A stretch of DNA of 64,000 bases from Conyzicola nivalis (lineage in GTDB: Bacteria; Actinomycetota; Actinomycetes; Actinomycetales; Microbacteriaceae): NCBI RefSeq assembly GCF_014639655.1, contig NZ_BMGB01000001.1:2124882-2188881 (forward strand), read 5' to 3'. Made by a program: the position numbers and the translations under genes. Below the pieces are notes generated by a model. That model was not told the DNA's origin and did no database searches. It was given only the letters and a program-made list of their open reading frames with translations. Positions 34,613 through 42,912 of this stretch are shown here, piece after piece; within the stretch, counting starts at the first letter, position 1; each line of letters begins with the position of its first letter.

Positions 34613-35550
34613 GTTCCGCCGAACTCGCGATCGAGACGCACTCCCTAAGCAAGAAGTTCGGCCACCAGGCCGCCGTCTCCAACCTCGCCCTCGCTGTTCC
34701 GCGCGGGTCGGTGTTCGGCTTCCTCGGGCCCAACGGGTCGGGAAAAACAACCACGATCCGCATGCTGCTCGGTCTCTCGGCGGCGACCGCCGGGGAGATC
34801 GCCGTTCTCGGACGCTCGATTCCGGATGCCGCGGCTCACGTCCTCCCGCGGGTGGGCGCCCTCGTCGAGGGGCCGGCCTTCTACCCGTTCCTCTCCGGCC
34901 GCGAGAATCTGCGGCGGTTCGACACGGCCAACCGCCATGCGCCGTCGTCCACCCGGTCCGCCCGGGTCGAAGCTGCTCTCGACCGCGTTGGTCTGAGCCA
35001 CGCCGCGGGCAAGGCGGCTCACGCCTACTCGCTCGGCATGAAGCAGCGCCTCGGTCTGGCGAACGCCCTGCTCACCCCGCGCGACCTGCTGGTGCTGGAC
35101 GAGCCCACGAACGGCCTCGACCCGCAGGGCACCCGCGAGGTGCGCTCGCTCATCCGCTCGCTCGCCTCCGACGGCACCACGATCTTCCTCTCCAGCCACC
35201 TCCTCGCCGAGGTGGAGCAGGTCTGCAGCCACGTCGCCGTGATGAGCACCGGCCGCCTCGTCGCGCAGGGCTCGCTCGACGAACTCCGGGCACAGGGTTC
35301 CGAGCGGGTCGCGGTAAACACGCCCGACGTCGCCGAGGCCCGGCGTGTGTTCGCTGTGCTCGGGCTCTCCCCCGATTCCGACCGCGACGACCACCTGAGC
35401 GCCGAACTTCCCCGCGGTGTCCCCGCCGAGGCCGTGACAGCGGCCCTCGTGCGTGCCAATGTGCGCGTGCGCGGCCTGACCGTGGAAGGCGCCTCGCTCG
35501 AGGACCGCTTCGTCGCCCTCACCGGGGAGGGCTTTGATGTCGCAGAGTGA
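34609..35550 (+). CDS. ABC transporter ATP-binding protein
   Basis: A 313-residue ATPase. Walker A is GPNGSGKTTT, the signature is YSLGMKQRLGLANAL and Walker B is LLVLDEPTNGLDP. The C-terminal extension of about 90 residues is as in drug/lipid or antibiotic exporters (CcmA/DrrA type). It starts at GTG 34609, overlapping the LolA-like stop, and overlaps the permease gene by 14 bp. Confidence 0.9.
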   Translation: MSSAELAIETHSLSKKFGHQAAVSNLALAVPRGSVFGFLGPNGSGKTTTIRMLLGLSAATAGEIAVLGRSIPDAAAHVLPRVGALVEGPAFYPFLSGRENLRRFDTANRHAPSSTRSARVEAALDRVGLSHAAGKAAHAYSLGMKQRLGLANALLTPRDLLVLDEPTNGLDPQGTREVRSLIRSLASDGTTIFLSSHLLAEVEQVCSHVAVMSTGRLVAQGSLDELRAQGSERVAVNTPDVAEARRVFAVLGLSPDSDRDDHLSAELPRGVPAEAVTAALVRANVRVRGLTVEGASLEDRFVALTGEGFDVAE

Positions 35551-36388
35551 GACCCGCGAGACGGCGTCCTCGCTCGGGCTGGCGCTGCTCGGCTCCGAAC
35601 TCCGGGTACTGTTCCGCCGTCGCCGCACTTGGGCGATGCTCGCGGCCCTGGCGGCCGTTCCCGTGCTCATCGCGGTGGCGGTGCGGCTCTCCGACTCCCC
35701 CGACACCCCGGGCGACGGACCCGCGTTCCTATCGAACATCACCCAGAACGGCCTGTTCGTCGGGCTGACCGCCCTCATCGTGTCGGTTCCGCTCTTCCTG
35801 CCGCTCACCGTGGGTGTCGTCGCCGGCGACACCATCGCGGGCGAGGCAAACCTCGGCACGCTGCGCTACCTCTTGGTCGCGCCCTCCGGACGCGTTCGGC
35901 TACTGCTGGTGAAGTTCGCGGGCGCCGCCGTCTTCTGCGTCGTGGCGACACTCGTCGTTGTGCTCGTGGGAGCCACCATCGGCGCCGTCCTGTTCCCCAT
36001 CGGTCCGGTCACGCTGATCTCGGGCGACACGGTCGGTGTCGGCGGCTACGCGCTGCGCGCCGCCCTCTTCGCCGCCTACGTGAGCATCTCCATGCTCGGG
36101 CTGAGCGCGATCGGGATGTTCATCTCGACGCTCACCACGGTGCCCGTCGGCGCGATGGCCGCGACGATCGTGTTGTCGGCGGTGAGCCAGATCCTCGACG
36201 TATTGCCGCAGCTCAGCGCAATCCACCCCTGGCTGTTCAGCCACCACTGGCTCGGCTTCGCCGACCTGCTGCGCACCCCGATCGACTTCACGGTGTTCGG
36301 CGAGAACGCCCTGCTACAGCTCGGCTACATCGCCGTTTTCGGCGCCCTGGCCTACGGACGATTCGCCACCAAAGACATTCTGACTTGA
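35537..36388 (+). CDS. ABC-2 type permease
   Basis: A 283-residue protein with six predicted spans (RTWAMLAALAAVPVLIAVAV, NGLFVGLTALIVSVPLFLPLTVG, FCVVATLVVVLVGATIGAVL, YVSISMLGLSAIGMFIS, others). The GEANLGTLRYLL stretch is typical of ABC-2 permeases. It pairs with the ATPase immediately upstream; with the LolA-like protein it forms a three-gene unit. Cargo unknown. Confidence 0.85.
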   Translation: MSQSETRETASSLGLALLGSELRVLFRRRRTWAMLAALAAVPVLIAVAVRLSDSPDTPGDGPAFLSNITQNGLFVGLTALIVSVPLFLPLTVGVVAGDTIAGEANLGTLRYLLVAPSGRVRLLLVKFAGAAVFCVVATLVVVLVGATIGAVLFPIGPVTLISGDTVGVGGYALRAALFAAYVSISMLGLSAIGMFISTLTTVPVGAMAATIVLSAVSQILDVLPQLSAIHPWLFSHHWLGFADLLRTPIDFTVFGENALLQLGYIAVFGALAYGRFATKDILT

Positions 36389-36414
36389 CACACCGCGTAA
36401 CCATGAAACATAGT
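36385..36414 (+). promoter_or_regulatory. sigma-70-type promoter of the cysteine leader ORF
   Basis: TTGACA (36385-36390), an 18-bp spacer, then CATAGT (36409-36414). The predicted transcription start coincides with the ATG of the short ORF at 36422, giving a leaderless mRNA. The -35 overlaps the end of the permease gene. Confidence 0.65.
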
Positions 36415-36421
36415 TGCCCCT

Positions 36422-36490
36422 ATGACTTTCCACGCGCAGACGACCGGCCTCATGCCGTCGAGCGCGATGTGTTGTCGAATGTGCGCCTAA
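36422..36490 (+). CDS. cysteine-rich leader peptide (22 residues)
   Basis: ATG to TAA, reading MTFHAQTTGLMPSSAMCCRM and then C-A-stop. Three of the last six sense codons are Cys (two adjacent). It begins 7 bases after the -10 box and has no Shine-Dalgarno, so it should be read from a leaderless transcript. Known cysteine-responsive attenuators in mycobacteria use leaderless short ORFs with Cys codons near the end. Annotated leader peptides of other actinobacteria also share an SSA-x-C ending. The downstream RNA can sequester the ribosome site of the regulator gene. Confidence 0.65.
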   Translation: MTFHAQTTGLMPSSAMCCRMCA

Positions 36491-36506
36491 CGGCCAACAC
36501 CTCGCC

Positions 36507-36649
36507 GAGTTCAGCTCTTCATCCTTGAGCGCCTGAACTCCCGGTTGTCTCCTTTCATTACGGGGCCATCCTGCACCTCAGCACTACCAAGAAATACCCA
36601 GAAGGAATCACACCCTCATCATTAGAGGCCCTTCACCCCTTTCAAGGAT
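36507..36649 (+). promoter_or_regulatory. putative attenuator: hairpin and anti-Shine-Dalgarno element
   Basis: GAGTTCAG (36507-36514) pairs perfectly with CTGAACTC (36533-36540). Within the loop region, ATCCTTGA (36521-36528) is exactly complementary to TCAAGGAT (36642-36649), the Shine-Dalgarno region of the winged-helix gene starting at 36660. Ribosome stalling at the Cys codons could decide which pairing forms. The mechanism is inferred; the complementarity is directly visible. Confidence 0.55.
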
Positions 36650-36659
36650 CTTCCGACTC

Positions 36660-37403
36660 ATGTCTCTGGCAACTATTGACCGTCCGACCACCTCTTTTTC
36701 GGCTCCTTCCGTTCGTTCGCTCGTCGCGACGAACCGCCAGCCCGAAGCCCCGGCAGCAGACATCCGTGAGGATGCGGCCCAGCCCCGACTGCGCGCCGTT
36801 CCCGCCGGCACCGAGGCTCGCGGCTTCGTCCTCTACGTCGGCCTCGACGAACTGAAGGCCGAACTCGCCGGCACCGACCTCGGCCAGATCGTGGCCCAGC
36901 TGAAGAGCCTCGTCTCCGAGCTGGTACCCACCGCCGAGACCCACGCGGCCGTCGCCCTCGCCCCCCAGGGTGCGGGCGGCCGCGACGTCGACGTGGTGCG
37001 CCTCGCCCTGCAGGATCCGGCCGCCCTAGCCCGCCAGCGCCAGACCCCCGCGGTCGAGGCGAAGCCGCGCGGCGGAGTCGTGATCGACATCTCCCGCAAG
37101 CGCCTGCAGCTCGACGGCGAGACGGCCCCGCTGACCTACAAGGAGTTCGAGCTGCTGCAGTACCTCGTGCTGCGCGAGGGACGCACGATCGACCGCGCCG
37201 AGCTCATCTCGTCACTGTGGAACGCGAACGACGACGAGATCCCGAACGAGCGCACCATCGATGTGCACGTGCGCCGCCTGCGCTCGAAGCTCGGCGCCTA
37301 CGAAGACATCGTGCGCACCGTGCGCGGCGTCGGCTACCGCTTCGACCGTCACGCCGACGTGTCGATCCGCCAGGCGACCACGCCGAGCCCCGACTTCATC
37401 TGA
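36660..37403 (+). CDS. winged-helix transcriptional regulator without a receiver domain
   Basis: A 247-residue protein. The C-terminal OmpR/PhoB-type winged helix covers about residues 135-240 (LTYKEFELLQYLVLREGRTIDRAELISSLW, then RTIDVHVRRLRSKLG and VRGVGYRF). The first 45 residues are low complexity, and residues of about 55-110 form a small alpha/beta domain (RGFVLYVGLDELKAELAG) that is not a CheY-like receiver: no phospho-Asp pocket is visible. It probably senses a ligand or acts constitutively. It is preceded by a cysteine-type leader, suggesting a link to sulfur or cysteine supply. Confidence 0.8.
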   Translation: MSLATIDRPTTSFSAPSVRSLVATNRQPEAPAADIREDAAQPRLRAVPAGTEARGFVLYVGLDELKAELAGTDLGQIVAQLKSLVSELVPTAETHAAVALAPQGAGGRDVDVVRLALQDPAALARQRQTPAVEAKPRGGVVIDISRKRLQLDGETAPLTYKEFELLQYLVLREGRTIDRAELISSLWNANDDEIPNERTIDVHVRRLRSKLGAYEDIVRTVRGVGYRFDRHADVSIRQATTPSPDFI

Positions 37404-37410
37404 GCGACAG

Positions 37411-37512
37411 CCGGTCGAGTAGGCCGCCTGTGGCCGTAGAACGACCTACTCAACCGGCGATAGTGCAGTTGCGCATAGTGCGGATGCGCCCGCACCCACC
37501 ACAACTGCACTA
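37411..37512. repeat. two adjacent inverted repeats (REP-like)
   Basis: CCGGTCGAGTAGG (37411-37423) pairs with CCTACTCAACCGG (37445-37457), one mismatch. TAGTGCAGTTG (37461-37471) pairs perfectly with CAACTGCACTA (37502-37512). The pair fills the gap between two converging genes and resembles the dispersed CTACTCGACC-type palindromes of Microbacteriaceae; it may also terminate both transcripts. Confidence 0.65.
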
Positions 37513-37557
37513 CCGCGCGGCGGGCGGGCTCGATCGACGTGAGCGCCCGGGTACGGT

Positions 37558-39063
37558 TCAGTTCTGCGGGAACCCCAGGTTGATGCCGCCGTGGCTCGGG
37601 TCGAGCCACCGGGCGGTGATCGCCTTCTCCCTCGTGAAGAAGTGGAAGCCCTGCAGCCCGTACGCCTTCGAGTCGCCGAAGATCGAGTCCTTGAACCCGC
37701 CGAACGAGTAGTACGCCACGGGCACCGGGATCGGCACGTTGATGCCGATCATGCCCACCTCGATCTCGTTCTGGAATCGCCTCGCCGCCCCGCCGTCGTT
37801 CGTGAAGATCGCCGTTCCGTTGCCGAAGGCTCCGTTGTTGATGAGCGCGACGCCGTCTTCGTAGCTGTGCACACGGACGACCGACAGCACGGGGCCGAAG
37901 ATCTCCTCTGTGTAGACGCGGGAGTCGAGCGGCACCTTGTCGATGAGGGTCGGGCCGAGCCAGAAGCCTTCGGATGCACCGTCGACGTCTATTCCGCGGC
38001 CGTCGACCACGACGTCCGCCCCGTCGGTAATGGCCAGGTCGATGTAGCCCGCCACCTTGTCGCGGTGCGCCTCGGTGATGAGCGGGCCCATGTCGCACGA
38101 GCGGCGACCGTCGCCGACGGTGAGCTGCGACATCCGCTGCCTGATTTTTTCGACCAGCTCGTCGGCGACGGGCTCCACCGCCACGACCACCGAGATGGCC
38201 ATGCAGCGTTCGCCGGCCGAGCCGAATCCCGCGTTGATCGCGGAGTCGGCGACGAGGTCGAGGTCGGCGTCGGGCAGCACCAGCATGTGGTTCTTGGCGC
38301 CACCGAGTGCCTGCACCCGTTTGCCGTTGCGGGAGGCGGTCTCGTAGATGTACTTGGCGATCGGGGTGGATCCGACGAACGAGATTGAGCGCACGTCGGG
38401 GTGCTCGAGGAGGCCGTCGACGGCCTCCTTGTCGCCGTGCAGCACGTTGAAGACGCCGGACGGCAACCCGGCCTCGGTGAACAGCTCGGCGAGCCAGTTG
38501 GCGGCCGACGGGTCCTTCTCGCTCGGCTTCAGCACGACCGTGTTGCCCACCGCGATGGCAATCGGGAAGAACCACATCGGCACCATGGCCGGGAAGTTGA
38601 ACGGGCTGATGATGCCGACTACGCCGAGCGGCTGCTTGGTCGAGTAGACGTCGACGCCGGTGGAGACCTGCTCGGAGTACTCGCCCTTGATCAGGTGCGG
38701 GAAGCCGGTGGCGAGCTCGACGACCTCGAGGCCGCGGGTGATCTCGCCGAGCGCGTCGGAGAGCACCTTGCCGTGCTCGGCGGTGAGGATCTCGGCGAGT
38801 TCGCCCTTGCGCTCATTGAGCAGCTCGCGGAAGCGGAACAGCACCTGCTGGCGCTTCGTGATGGAGGTGTCGCGCCAGGCCGGGAACGCCGTCTTCGCGG
38901 CGGCGACCGCGGCGTCGATCTCGGCGCCGTTTGCCAGCGCCACCCGCTTCGTCTGTTCGCCCAGCGCCGGATCGAAGACGGGGGCGGTGCGCCCGCTCGC
39001 GCTCACGACGGTCTGTCCATCGATGTAGTGCTGCACGATCGGCAGCGTGCTCGGTTCGCTCAT
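37558..39063 (-). CDS. mmsA: CoA-acylating methylmalonate-semialdehyde dehydrogenase
   Basis: A 501-residue aldehyde dehydrogenase converting methylmalonate or malonate semialdehyde to propionyl- or acetyl-CoA with NAD+, in valine or inositol breakdown. The MmsA-type N-terminus is VQHYIDGQTV. The catalytic Cys lies in FGSAGERCMAIS, and ALGGAKNHMLVLPDAD is diagnostic for MmsA rather than other ALDHs. The ATG at 39063 gives the family length; the frame extends upstream only as antisense. Confidence 0.92.
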   Translation of the reverse strand: MSEPSTLPIVQHYIDGQTVVSASGRTAPVFDPALGEQTKRVALANGAEIDAAVAAAKTAFPAWRDTSITKRQQVLFRFRELLNERKGELAEILTAEHGKVLSDALGEITRGLEVVELATGFPHLIKGEYSEQVSTGVDVYSTKQPLGVVGIISPFNFPAMVPMWFFPIAIAVGNTVVLKPSEKDPSAANWLAELFTEAGLPSGVFNVLHGDKEAVDGLLEHPDVRSISFVGSTPIAKYIYETASRNGKRVQALGGAKNHMLVLPDADLDLVADSAINAGFGSAGERCMAISVVVAVEPVADELVEKIRQRMSQLTVGDGRRSCDMGPLITEAHRDKVAGYIDLAITDGADVVVDGRGIDVDGASEGFWLGPTLIDKVPLDSRVYTEEIFGPVLSVVRVHSYEDGVALINNGAFGNGTAIFTNDGGAARRFQNEIEVGMIGINVPIPVPVAYYSFGGFKDSIFGDSKAYGLQGFHFFTREKAITARWLDPSHGGINLGFPQN

Positions 39064-39201
39064 GTCATTCCTCGATTGTCGTCGCAACGGGATGACACCC
39101 ACCTTATGAGGTGGAGCGACGCAGTGACAGGTTGCGCGCACCGCGCACGCGAGCGCCCCCGGTGGCAGAGTTGAGCGCACACCCCCCCACGAAGGAGAAC
39201 C

Positions 39202-39504
39202 ATGGCCGTCACATCCCTGCTCGACCTGCACGTCGCCGCCGAGTCCGTCGCCGATGCGCCGACGGTCATTGCCGAGGTCCTCACCGCGACCCGCGCGTTC
39301 GAGGGCAACCTGGGCGTGGAAGTTCTCGTCGACACCGACGACTCCGCCCACTTCATGGTCGTCGAGACCTGGCAGTCGATCGGACACGACGACGCCTACC
39401 GTGCTTCGCGTGCCACCCCTGAGGGTGCGAGCGCGCTCGGCGGCATTCTGGCAGGCCCGCCGACCCTCACCCGTTTCGAGCCCGTCGCGCCCACCGCCGG
39501 CTAG
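39202..39504 (+). CDS. antibiotic-biosynthesis-monooxygenase-fold protein
   Basis: A 100-residue ABM-type ferredoxin-like barrel (VAAESVADAPTVIAEVLTATRAFEGNLGVEV, then ETWQSIGHDDAYRA). GAAGGAG precedes the ATG. Such dimers may be quinol monooxygenases or haem-degrading-like enzymes; no haem ligand could be identified. Its 3' end overlaps that of the VOC gene by 4 bp. Confidence 0.75.
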   Translation: MAVTSLLDLHVAAESVADAPTVIAEVLTATRAFEGNLGVEVLVDTDDSAHFMVVETWQSIGHDDAYRASRATPEGASALGGILAGPPTLTRFEPVAPTAG

Positions 39505-39929
39505 CTTCGGCCGCGTTTCTCGAGCACCTCGAGGTAGTGCGGGTTGGTCATGATGCCGAGCACGTTGCCGAACGGGTCGATCACCGCGGCACCGACGAAG
39601 TTCTCGCCGAAGTCGCGCGGCGGCTGGTGCGGCGTGGCGCCGAGTTCGATGAGCCGGTCGTAGGCCGCCCGCGCATCGTCGACGTGCCAGTAGACGATCG
39701 CGCCGCCGGGAGCGCCAGACGACTGACCGCCGTCGCCCGGCTCGGCGCTCAGGTCGGGCAGGTATCTGCTGTCGAGGATCCCGAACTCGTGCTCGTAGTC
39801 GCCGATGCGGAACTCGATGTATTCGGTGCGGGTGAAATAGGGCTCGATGCCCAGCACCTCGGTGTACCACTTCTTCGCCGCCTCGAGATCGCTCGACTGG
39901 TAGGCAACTGTCGTGAGCCCGCGCAACAT
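39501..39929 (-). CDS. VOC-family (glyoxalase-fold) protein
   Basis: A 142-residue protein with the two beta-alpha-beta-beta-beta units of the vicinal oxygen chelate fold: TVAYQSSDLEAAKKWYTEVLGIEPYF and IVYWHVDDARAAYDRLIELGA, ending DPFGNVLGIMTNPHY. Likely metal-dependent lyase, dioxygenase or resistance protein; substrate unknown. Confidence 0.82.
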   Translation of the reverse strand: MLRGLTTVAYQSSDLEAAKKWYTEVLGIEPYFTRTEYIEFRIGDYEHEFGILDSRYLPDLSAEPGDGGQSSGAPGGAIVYWHVDDARAAYDRLIELGATPHQPPRDFGENFVGAAVIDPFGNVLGIMTNPHYLEVLEKRGRS

Positions 39930-40070
39930 GGTGATTCCCTTCGCCGTCGTAGGTCGTACCGTGTGTCAACGGTATGGCCGGCCACCGACACCCGACGGGC
40001 GGCTTGACACACCACCCCTGTTGCCGACGCGCGGAGAGGCGTACGGTCGAACACCAGCGAAGGGGGCCGC

Positions 40071-40352
40071 ATGAAGGTCGCAAAAATCCGCATCGGCGGC
40101 AGGATGTTCATCGTCGACCCGGCAGAAGACCTCGATGCGCTCCGCAGCGATATCGTCGCGGCCGCGGCATCCGGGGCCGGTTTTGTGCACTTTCACACCG
40201 CCGGCCACATCGCCGTCTCGGCCCTCGTCACACCCCACCTGCCCGTGCGCATCTCGGAGTTCGAATCGGCCACCGACAGCGCCCCGTCCGACCAGGCGGC
40301 CCCAATCGCCGAAGAGCCGCCGTTCGCGGTCGGTTCGCACTTCGACGGCTAG
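40071..40352 (+). CDS. small conserved hypothetical protein
   Basis: A 93-residue protein opening MKVAKIRIGGRMFIVDPAED, with alternating strands and a helix, then HFHTAGHIAVSALVTPHLPV and an acidic disordered tail. GAAGGGGG precedes the ATG. No family could be named. Its stop overlaps the end of lepB by 4 bp (convergent). Confidence 0.6.
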   Translation: MKVAKIRIGGRMFIVDPAEDLDALRSDIVAAAASGAGFVHFHTAGHIAVSALVTPHLPVRISEFESATDSAPSDQAAPIAEEPPFAVGSHFDG

Positions 40353-41053
40353 TCGGCGTTTCCGACCGCTTCGCGGAACACGAAGGGGTAGTTGCCGAGG
40401 AACGACCAGCGGTTCGTCGGCCAGGTGATCACGAACGCGGTTCCCACGACGTCAGCGACGGGCACGAATCCGCCCGCGGGCTCGTCGCGGTGGAACACCG
40501 AGTCTTTCGAGTTGTAGCGGTTGTCGCCCATCACCCAGATCATGCCGTCGGGCACGGTGACCTCGAACGTCGCGGGTGCCGACGCACTATTCTCGGTCGG
40601 CAGGGCGATGTACGGCTCCTCGAGCGGTACGCCGTTGACCGTGAGGTGGCCGAACGGGTCGCAGCAGGCCACCACGTCTCCCGGCAGGCCGATCACGCGT
40701 TTGATCAGGTGGTTGTTGGGGTCCGACGCCGCGAGGCCGACCGCCGAGAGCACCGTCTCGAGCGGATTCGTCTCGACCTCGGCCGTCGGCAACCAGCCGC
40801 CCGGGTCCTCGAAGACGACGACGTCGCCATTGGCGAGCGGCACAAGGTCGGGCGCCAGCTGGTTCACGAGGATGCGGTCGTCGACCATCAGCGTGTTCTC
40901 CATCGACCCGGACGGGATGAAAAACGATCGCACGAGAAAGGTCTTGATGAGGAAGGACGCCAGGAGTGCCACGGCGAGAATGATCAGGATGTCGCGGAAG
41001 AGGCGGGCCCCTCCGCGCCGCGAACGCGCGGGCGCCTGCTCTGTCACATCCAT
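40349..41053 (-). CDS. lepB: signal peptidase I
   Basis: A 234-residue type I signal peptidase with one N-terminal membrane anchor (ILIILAVALLASFLIKTFLV). Catalytic Ser50 lies in FIPSGSMENTL and Lys118 in NNHLIKRVIGLPGD; later boxes are GMIWVMGDNRYNSKDS and GTAFVITWP. I favour the ATG at 41053; a longer start at 41179 adds a basic extension and would leave only 5 bp to ectB. Confidence 0.88.
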   Translation of the reverse strand: MDVTEQAPARSRRGGARLFRDILIILAVALLASFLIKTFLVRSFFIPSGSMENTLMVDDRILVNQLAPDLVPLANGDVVVFEDPGGWLPTAEVETNPLETVLSAVGLAASDPNNHLIKRVIGLPGDVVACCDPFGHLTVNGVPLEEPYIALPTENSASAPATFEVTVPDGMIWVMGDNRYNSKDSVFHRDEPAGGFVPVADVVGTAFVITWPTNRWSFLGNYPFVFREAVGNAD

Positions 41054-41184
41054 GCCCGCCCGTTTCGTTCGCTGGAATACCTGTTTCGGCGGCGTGCTCC
41101 GCTTACCCAACCGAGAAGGCTCAGCATAGGGGAGCCGACTGGGCGAGTGACGGCGGCGTGACGCGACCGTGGTTACCATAAAGG

Positions 41185-42459
41185 ATGACGAATGACATGA
41201 ACCTCGATATTTTCTCAGACATCGAGTCTGACGTACGGGGTTACATCAGGTCGTTCCCCGTCGTCTTCGAACGTGCCGTCGGCTCGATCATGACCGACCA
41301 GCAGGGCACCGAGTACATCGACTTCTTCGCCGGTGCGGGCGCGCTCAACTACGGGCACAACAACCCGAGCATGAAGAAGCGGCTGCTCGAGTACATCGAG
41401 AGCGACTCGATCTCGCACTCCCTCGACATGGCGACGGTCGCGAAGAAGGGCTTCCTCGAGGCGTTCCAGAGCATCATCCTCGAGCCGCGCGGCCTCGACT
41501 ACAAACTGCACTTCACCGGACCGACCGGCACCAACGCCGTGGAGGCCGCGCTGAAGATCGCGCGCCTCTCCACCGGCCGTTCGACCGTCGTCGCATTCAC
41601 CCGCGCTTTCCACGGCGTGAGCGGCTCGTCGCTCGCCGTTACCGCCAACCAGCACTTCCGGCAGGCGGCCGGGTACACCCTCGACAACGCGGTCTTCGTG
41701 CCGTTCGACGGCTACCTGCCCGGGCTCGACACGCTCGCCTACCTCGAACAGATGCTGAACGACCCGAGCAGCGGACTCGACAAGCCCGCCGCGGTCATCG
41801 TCGAGACGATCCAGGCCGAGGGCGGCATCAACGTCGCGAGTCCCGAGTGGCTGCAGGGCCTCCGCGAACTCACCACCCGCCACGGCATCGTGTTGATCGT
41901 CGACGACATCCAGGTCGGGTCGGGACGCACCGGCGAGTTCTTCAGCTTCGAGTCATCCGGAATCGTTCCCGACATCGTGACGCTTTCGAAGTCCCTGTCG
42001 GGCTACGGACTGCCGATGTCGCTCGTGCTGCTCAAGCGCGACCTCGACGTACTGAAGACCGGATCGCACAGCGGCACCTTCCGGGGCAACAACATGGCCT
42101 TCGTCTGCGCCACGGTCGCGCTCGAAGAATACTGGGCGGATGACGCGCTGACGCGGGAGGTACACCGCAAGGAGGCTCTCGTGAACGCGCGTCTCGCCGA
42201 GATCGCGGCGCTCTACCCGCAGGCACAGCTCGAGGTTCGCGGGCGTGGCTTCATCTTCGGATTCGCCAGCACGGCGATGCCCGAGCTGGCGCAGGCCATC
42301 GCCGCCGAGGCGTTCACGCGCGGTCTCGTGGTCGAGGTTTCAGGCCCCGTAGACGAGGTCCTCAAGCTGCTGCCCGCGCTCGTGATCGACGACGAGACCC
42401 TGAACCGTGGGCTCGACATCATCGCCGCGAGCGTCGAAGCCGTGCTCGCTAGGGCGTAA
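41185..42459 (+). CDS. ectB: diaminobutyrate-2-oxoglutarate aminotransferase (EctB type)
   Basis: A 424-residue class III PLP aminotransferase. Strong EctB markers are SFPVVFERA, FFAGAGALNYGHNNP, LHFTGPTGTNAVEAALK, VDDIQVGSGRTG and LSKSLSGYGLPMSLVLLK, with the PLP lysine in the last. It makes 2,4-diaminobutyrate from aspartate semialdehyde, the first step to ectoine or to diaminobutyrate-based siderophores. No ectA or ectC lies nearby: neighbours are lepB and panD. The alternative start 41197 is possible. Confidence 0.85.
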   Translation: MTNDMNLDIFSDIESDVRGYIRSFPVVFERAVGSIMTDQQGTEYIDFFAGAGALNYGHNNPSMKKRLLEYIESDSISHSLDMATVAKKGFLEAFQSIILEPRGLDYKLHFTGPTGTNAVEAALKIARLSTGRSTVVAFTRAFHGVSGSSLAVTANQHFRQAAGYTLDNAVFVPFDGYLPGLDTLAYLEQMLNDPSSGLDKPAAVIVETIQAEGGINVASPEWLQGLRELTTRHGIVLIVDDIQVGSGRTGEFFSFESSGIVPDIVTLSKSLSGYGLPMSLVLLKRDLDVLKTGSHSGTFRGNNMAFVCATVALEEYWADDALTREVHRKEALVNARLAEIAALYPQAQLEVRGRGFIFGFASTAMPELAQAIAAEAFTRGLVVEVSGPVDEVLKLLPALVIDDETLNRGLDIIAASVEAVLARA

Positions 42460-42462
42460 CGC

Positions 42463-42870
42463 TCAGACCGAGAGCGGCGGCCGCTGCGTGCCTTCGACGG
42501 GCGCGGCCGGGTCGTCGCCGATCTCGACGATGCGGTTGTCGCCGTCGACGTGCACGACCGTGGGCGCGAAGTCGACGGCTTCGTCGCGCGTCATCTGCGC
42601 GTAGGTGATGAGGATGACAGTGTCGTCGATGTGCGCCTTGTGCGCCGCCGCTCCGTTGACGCCGATGACGCCGGATCCGCGTTCGCCGGCGATCAGGTAG
42701 GTCTCGAAACGCTCACCGTTGTCGACGTCGACGACGCTCACCTGCTGGCCCGGCAGCATCGAAGCCGCGTCGAGCAGGTCGAGGTCGACGGTGAGCGAGC
42801 CCACGTAGTGCAGGTCGGAATGGGTGACGCGGGCGCGGTGGATCTTGGAAATGAACATCGTAAGGAGCAC
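42463..42870 (-). CDS. panD: aspartate 1-decarboxylase
   Basis: A 135-residue pyruvoyl enzyme making beta-alanine for pantothenate. The self-cleavage site Gly24-Ser25 lies in [11 protein letters not shown], exactly at the position usual for PanD when translation starts at the GTG at 42870. The substrate region [14 protein letters not shown] is also conserved. It converges on ectB, 3 bp away; both use aspartate-derived substrates. Confidence 0.92.
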   Translation of the reverse strand: MLLTMFISKIHRARVTHSDLHYVGSLTVDLDLLDAASMLPGQQVSVVDVDNGERFETYLIAGERGSGVIGVNGAAAHKAHIDDTVILITYAQMTRDEAVDFAPTVVHVDGDNRIVEIGDDPAAPVEGTQRPPLSV

Positions 42871-42912
42871 CCGTCAACGCTAGTCGTCGGCGGTCGCCCC
42901 CGCTGAACACCG

